Positions 23,767 to 24,933 of a DNA stretch of 24,933 nucleotides are shown piece by piece (within the stretch, counting starts at the first letter, position 1; every line of letters begins with the position of its first letter). The notes beneath the pieces were generated by a model, which was not told the origin of the DNA, searched no databases, and was given only the letters and a program-made list of their open reading frames with translations. The stretch is from Acidobacteriaceae bacterium. GTDB lineage: Bacteria; Acidobacteriota; Terriglobia; Terriglobales; Acidobacteriaceae. The stretch spans positions 1 to 24,933 of the forward strand of contig WQYS01000004.1 in the NCBI GenBank assembly GCA_009781125.1. Direction: 5' to 3'. A program made the translations under genes and the position numbers.

Positions 23767-24930
23767 CTATGTCAACTTCTCTGGAAACAATCCGGGCATC
23801 CATCGACTGGCAAGCGCAGCAGGAAATACCAGCCGCAATGGCGCTCGTGTACTGTCAGCCGTCAGCACGCCACGCTCCACCAGAGCCGAAACGATCCGCC
23901 GCGCATGGCGGTCTCCCGCGCCAACAATACCGGCAACTTCGCCGCGAGGCAGTTCGCCCCGATACAGCACCGCCTGCAGGATACTCTCCGATTTCGGCGG
24001 AAGCAGCTTGAGCCTGATCTCTTCATCGACCCATTGCAGGATGCGCACTCTTAGGCGATCCGGCTGCATCAGGCTCTCCATAAATGTCACTTGATCGATC
24101 GAAACCTGAAGGAAGAACTCCGTAAACCTGGCAAGCGCCTCCTCGCTCAGATGGCCGCGTCCATCAAGATCGTTGCGTCTTTCCATGTCGCACGCCGCCA
24201 AATGGCTCTTATAAGCTTCAACGTTACGTGCCAGACCGCGTGCCACAGACCAGACCGCCCCAGTATCGAGCGTCTCCAGAAACATAGCGTGAGACATAAG
24301 GCGCACGACTCTGCCGTTTCCATCCATGAACGGATGAATCCATGCCAGCCGATGATGCGCCGCCGCCGCGCCAAGAATTAGTTCCGTTTTGCCCGCGCTC
24401 TCATAGGCATCTTCAAATCGATTCAGGAAGCGCGGTACCGCTCCGGGACTGATGGCGACATGCCGACCTACCGCGACATCCCGCCTGCGCAGTTCACCCG
24501 GAACGACACGAATCTTTTCTTTCGTCTTCGGGTCTTCTACCCAAAGCAGAGCGTCCGGCAGTTCCTCACAGAAACGCCGATGGATCTCACGGATACCATC
24601 GCCTGTTGTCGCCCGTGCTGCCAGTCCTCCGCCGTCAATCCACTTTTGCACGGCGATGTGCGCTTTGGCTTCCAATTGAAGATCGCGCTTATGGGCGTCC
24701 TTGCTATATTCATTCCTGAGCGCCCGCTCGATGTCTACCGGGTGCGTGTCGTGTCCCTCAATCAGGTTGGAGTAGTAGCAGTTCATCGCCCGAACCAGAT
24801 CGACCAGCGACGGAAGAAGGCTTGGCGGCAAGCTGCGGCAGAACCCTGCTGACTTTTGTGCCAGATCAAAAGCAAGGTCGGTCAATCTCGCCCGGAAACG
24901 CGAATCACCGCTGAGGAACAGCGGTTCCAT
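23767..24930 (-). CDS. Fic-family protein (AMPylase type) with N-terminal inhibitory helix
   Basis: 387 residues visible. The Fic core motif HPFMDGNGRVVR (199-210) carries the catalytic His, the acidic Asp and the GNGR anion-binding loop, so AMP-transfer activity is plausible. The N-terminal inhibitory motif (S/T)xxxE(G/N) appears as SNLIEG (54-59), making it a class II, self-inhibited Fic protein. The C-terminal part (about 310-375) looks like a winged helix (SILQAVLYRGELPRGEVAGI, then RHARRIVSALVERG), as in Fic proteins that double as DNA binders. The ATG at 24930 is only 3 bp from the window edge, so a start further upstream cannot be excluded, although the N-terminus fits the family. Targets are unknown. 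Confidence 0.9.
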   Translation of the reverse strand: MEPLFLSGDSRFRARLTDLAFDLAQKSAGFCRSLPPSLLPSLVDLVRAMNCYYSNLIEGHDTHPVDIERALRNEYSKDAHKRDLQLEAKAHIAVQKWIDGGGLAARATTGDGIREIHRRFCEELPDALLWVEDPKTKEKIRVVPGELRRRDVAVGRHVAISPGAVPRFLNRFEDAYESAGKTELILGAAAAHHRLAWIHPFMDGNGRVVRLMSHAMFLETLDTGAVWSVARGLARNVEAYKSHLAACDMERRNDLDGRGHLSEEALARFTEFFLQVSIDQVTFMESLMQPDRLRVRILQWVDEEIRLKLLPPKSESILQAVLYRGELPRGEVAGIVGAGDRHARRIVSALVERGVLTADSTRAPLRLVFPAALASRWMPGLFPEKLT

Positions 24931-24933
24931 CAG

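Noticed and set aside
23455..24094. Plus-strand frames across the Prim-Pol 3' end and the Fic 3' end
   Set aside because: They overlap both convergent genes, lack a ribosome site and show only low-complexity Arg/Ser/Pro content.
1..24933. CRISPR array
   Set aside because: No regularly spaced direct repeats of 20-40 bp were seen on reading through the window.

Overview
The window looks like a chromosomal stretch from an Acidobacteriota-type bacterium of the Terriglobales kind. This assignment is an inference from gene order and protein character, not a database hit. It opens with a compact D-xylose utilisation operon: the 3' end of xylB, then xylA, then a xylose/H+ symporter of the XylE type. 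The operon is closed by an 11-bp perfect hairpin. About 260 bp further on lies the 5' half of a tRNA-Leu(UAA) gene that stops abruptly just after the anticodon loop and runs into a dyad-rich, AT-rich stretch. This is the likely scar or attachment site of an integrated element. Everything to its right has the character of an accessory or defence island. No integrase is visible, so the other end probably lies beyond the window.

Island, left part (4.2-8.2 kb): a WYL-domain regulator is divergent from a BCS1-like AAA+ ATPase, with a 9-bp inverted repeat between them. Next comes a two-gene minus-strand operon of the 'nucleotide modification associated' families Nmad2 and Nmad3. Middle-left (8.3-11.8 kb): two HipB-HipA type modules stand in tandem on the minus strand, each with an AT-rich palindrome before hipB. 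An IS21-type istB remnant follows at about 11.9-12.1 kb.

Core (12.1-20.5 kb): seven tightly packed genes are transcribed outward from one control region near 16.4-16.55 kb. Leftward are a DGQHR/DndB-like protein, a radical SAM enzyme and a GHKL (Hsp90/MutL-like) ATPase. Rightward are a ParB-like protein, a small predicted PD-(D/E)XK nuclease, a SNF2-family helicase and a second ParB-like protein. Neighbours overlap by 1-4 bp or are separated by 0-2 bp, so each arm reads as an operon. No DNA methyltransferase and none of the DndC/DndD-type genes is present. My reading, as inference, is a DNA-modification-based restriction system in which the radical SAM enzyme acts with the DGQHR and ParB-fold proteins to mark or recognise DNA, while nuclease, helicase and GHKL ATPase form the effector. 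This is the best candidate for an undescribed system in the window.

Right part (20.6-24.9 kb): a third HipB-HipA module on the plus strand, with a similar AT-rich operator. Then comes a self-contained unit made of a long RNA hairpin, a 71-residue two-helix membrane protein and a strong intrinsic terminator. A Prim-Pol-like protein that lacks the usual active-site residues follows. The window ends with a convergent Fic-family protein carrying its own N-terminal inhibitory motif. With three HipBA modules, a Fic protein, the Nmad pair and the core cluster, the whole segment is a dense defence/stress island flanking a sugar catabolic operon.
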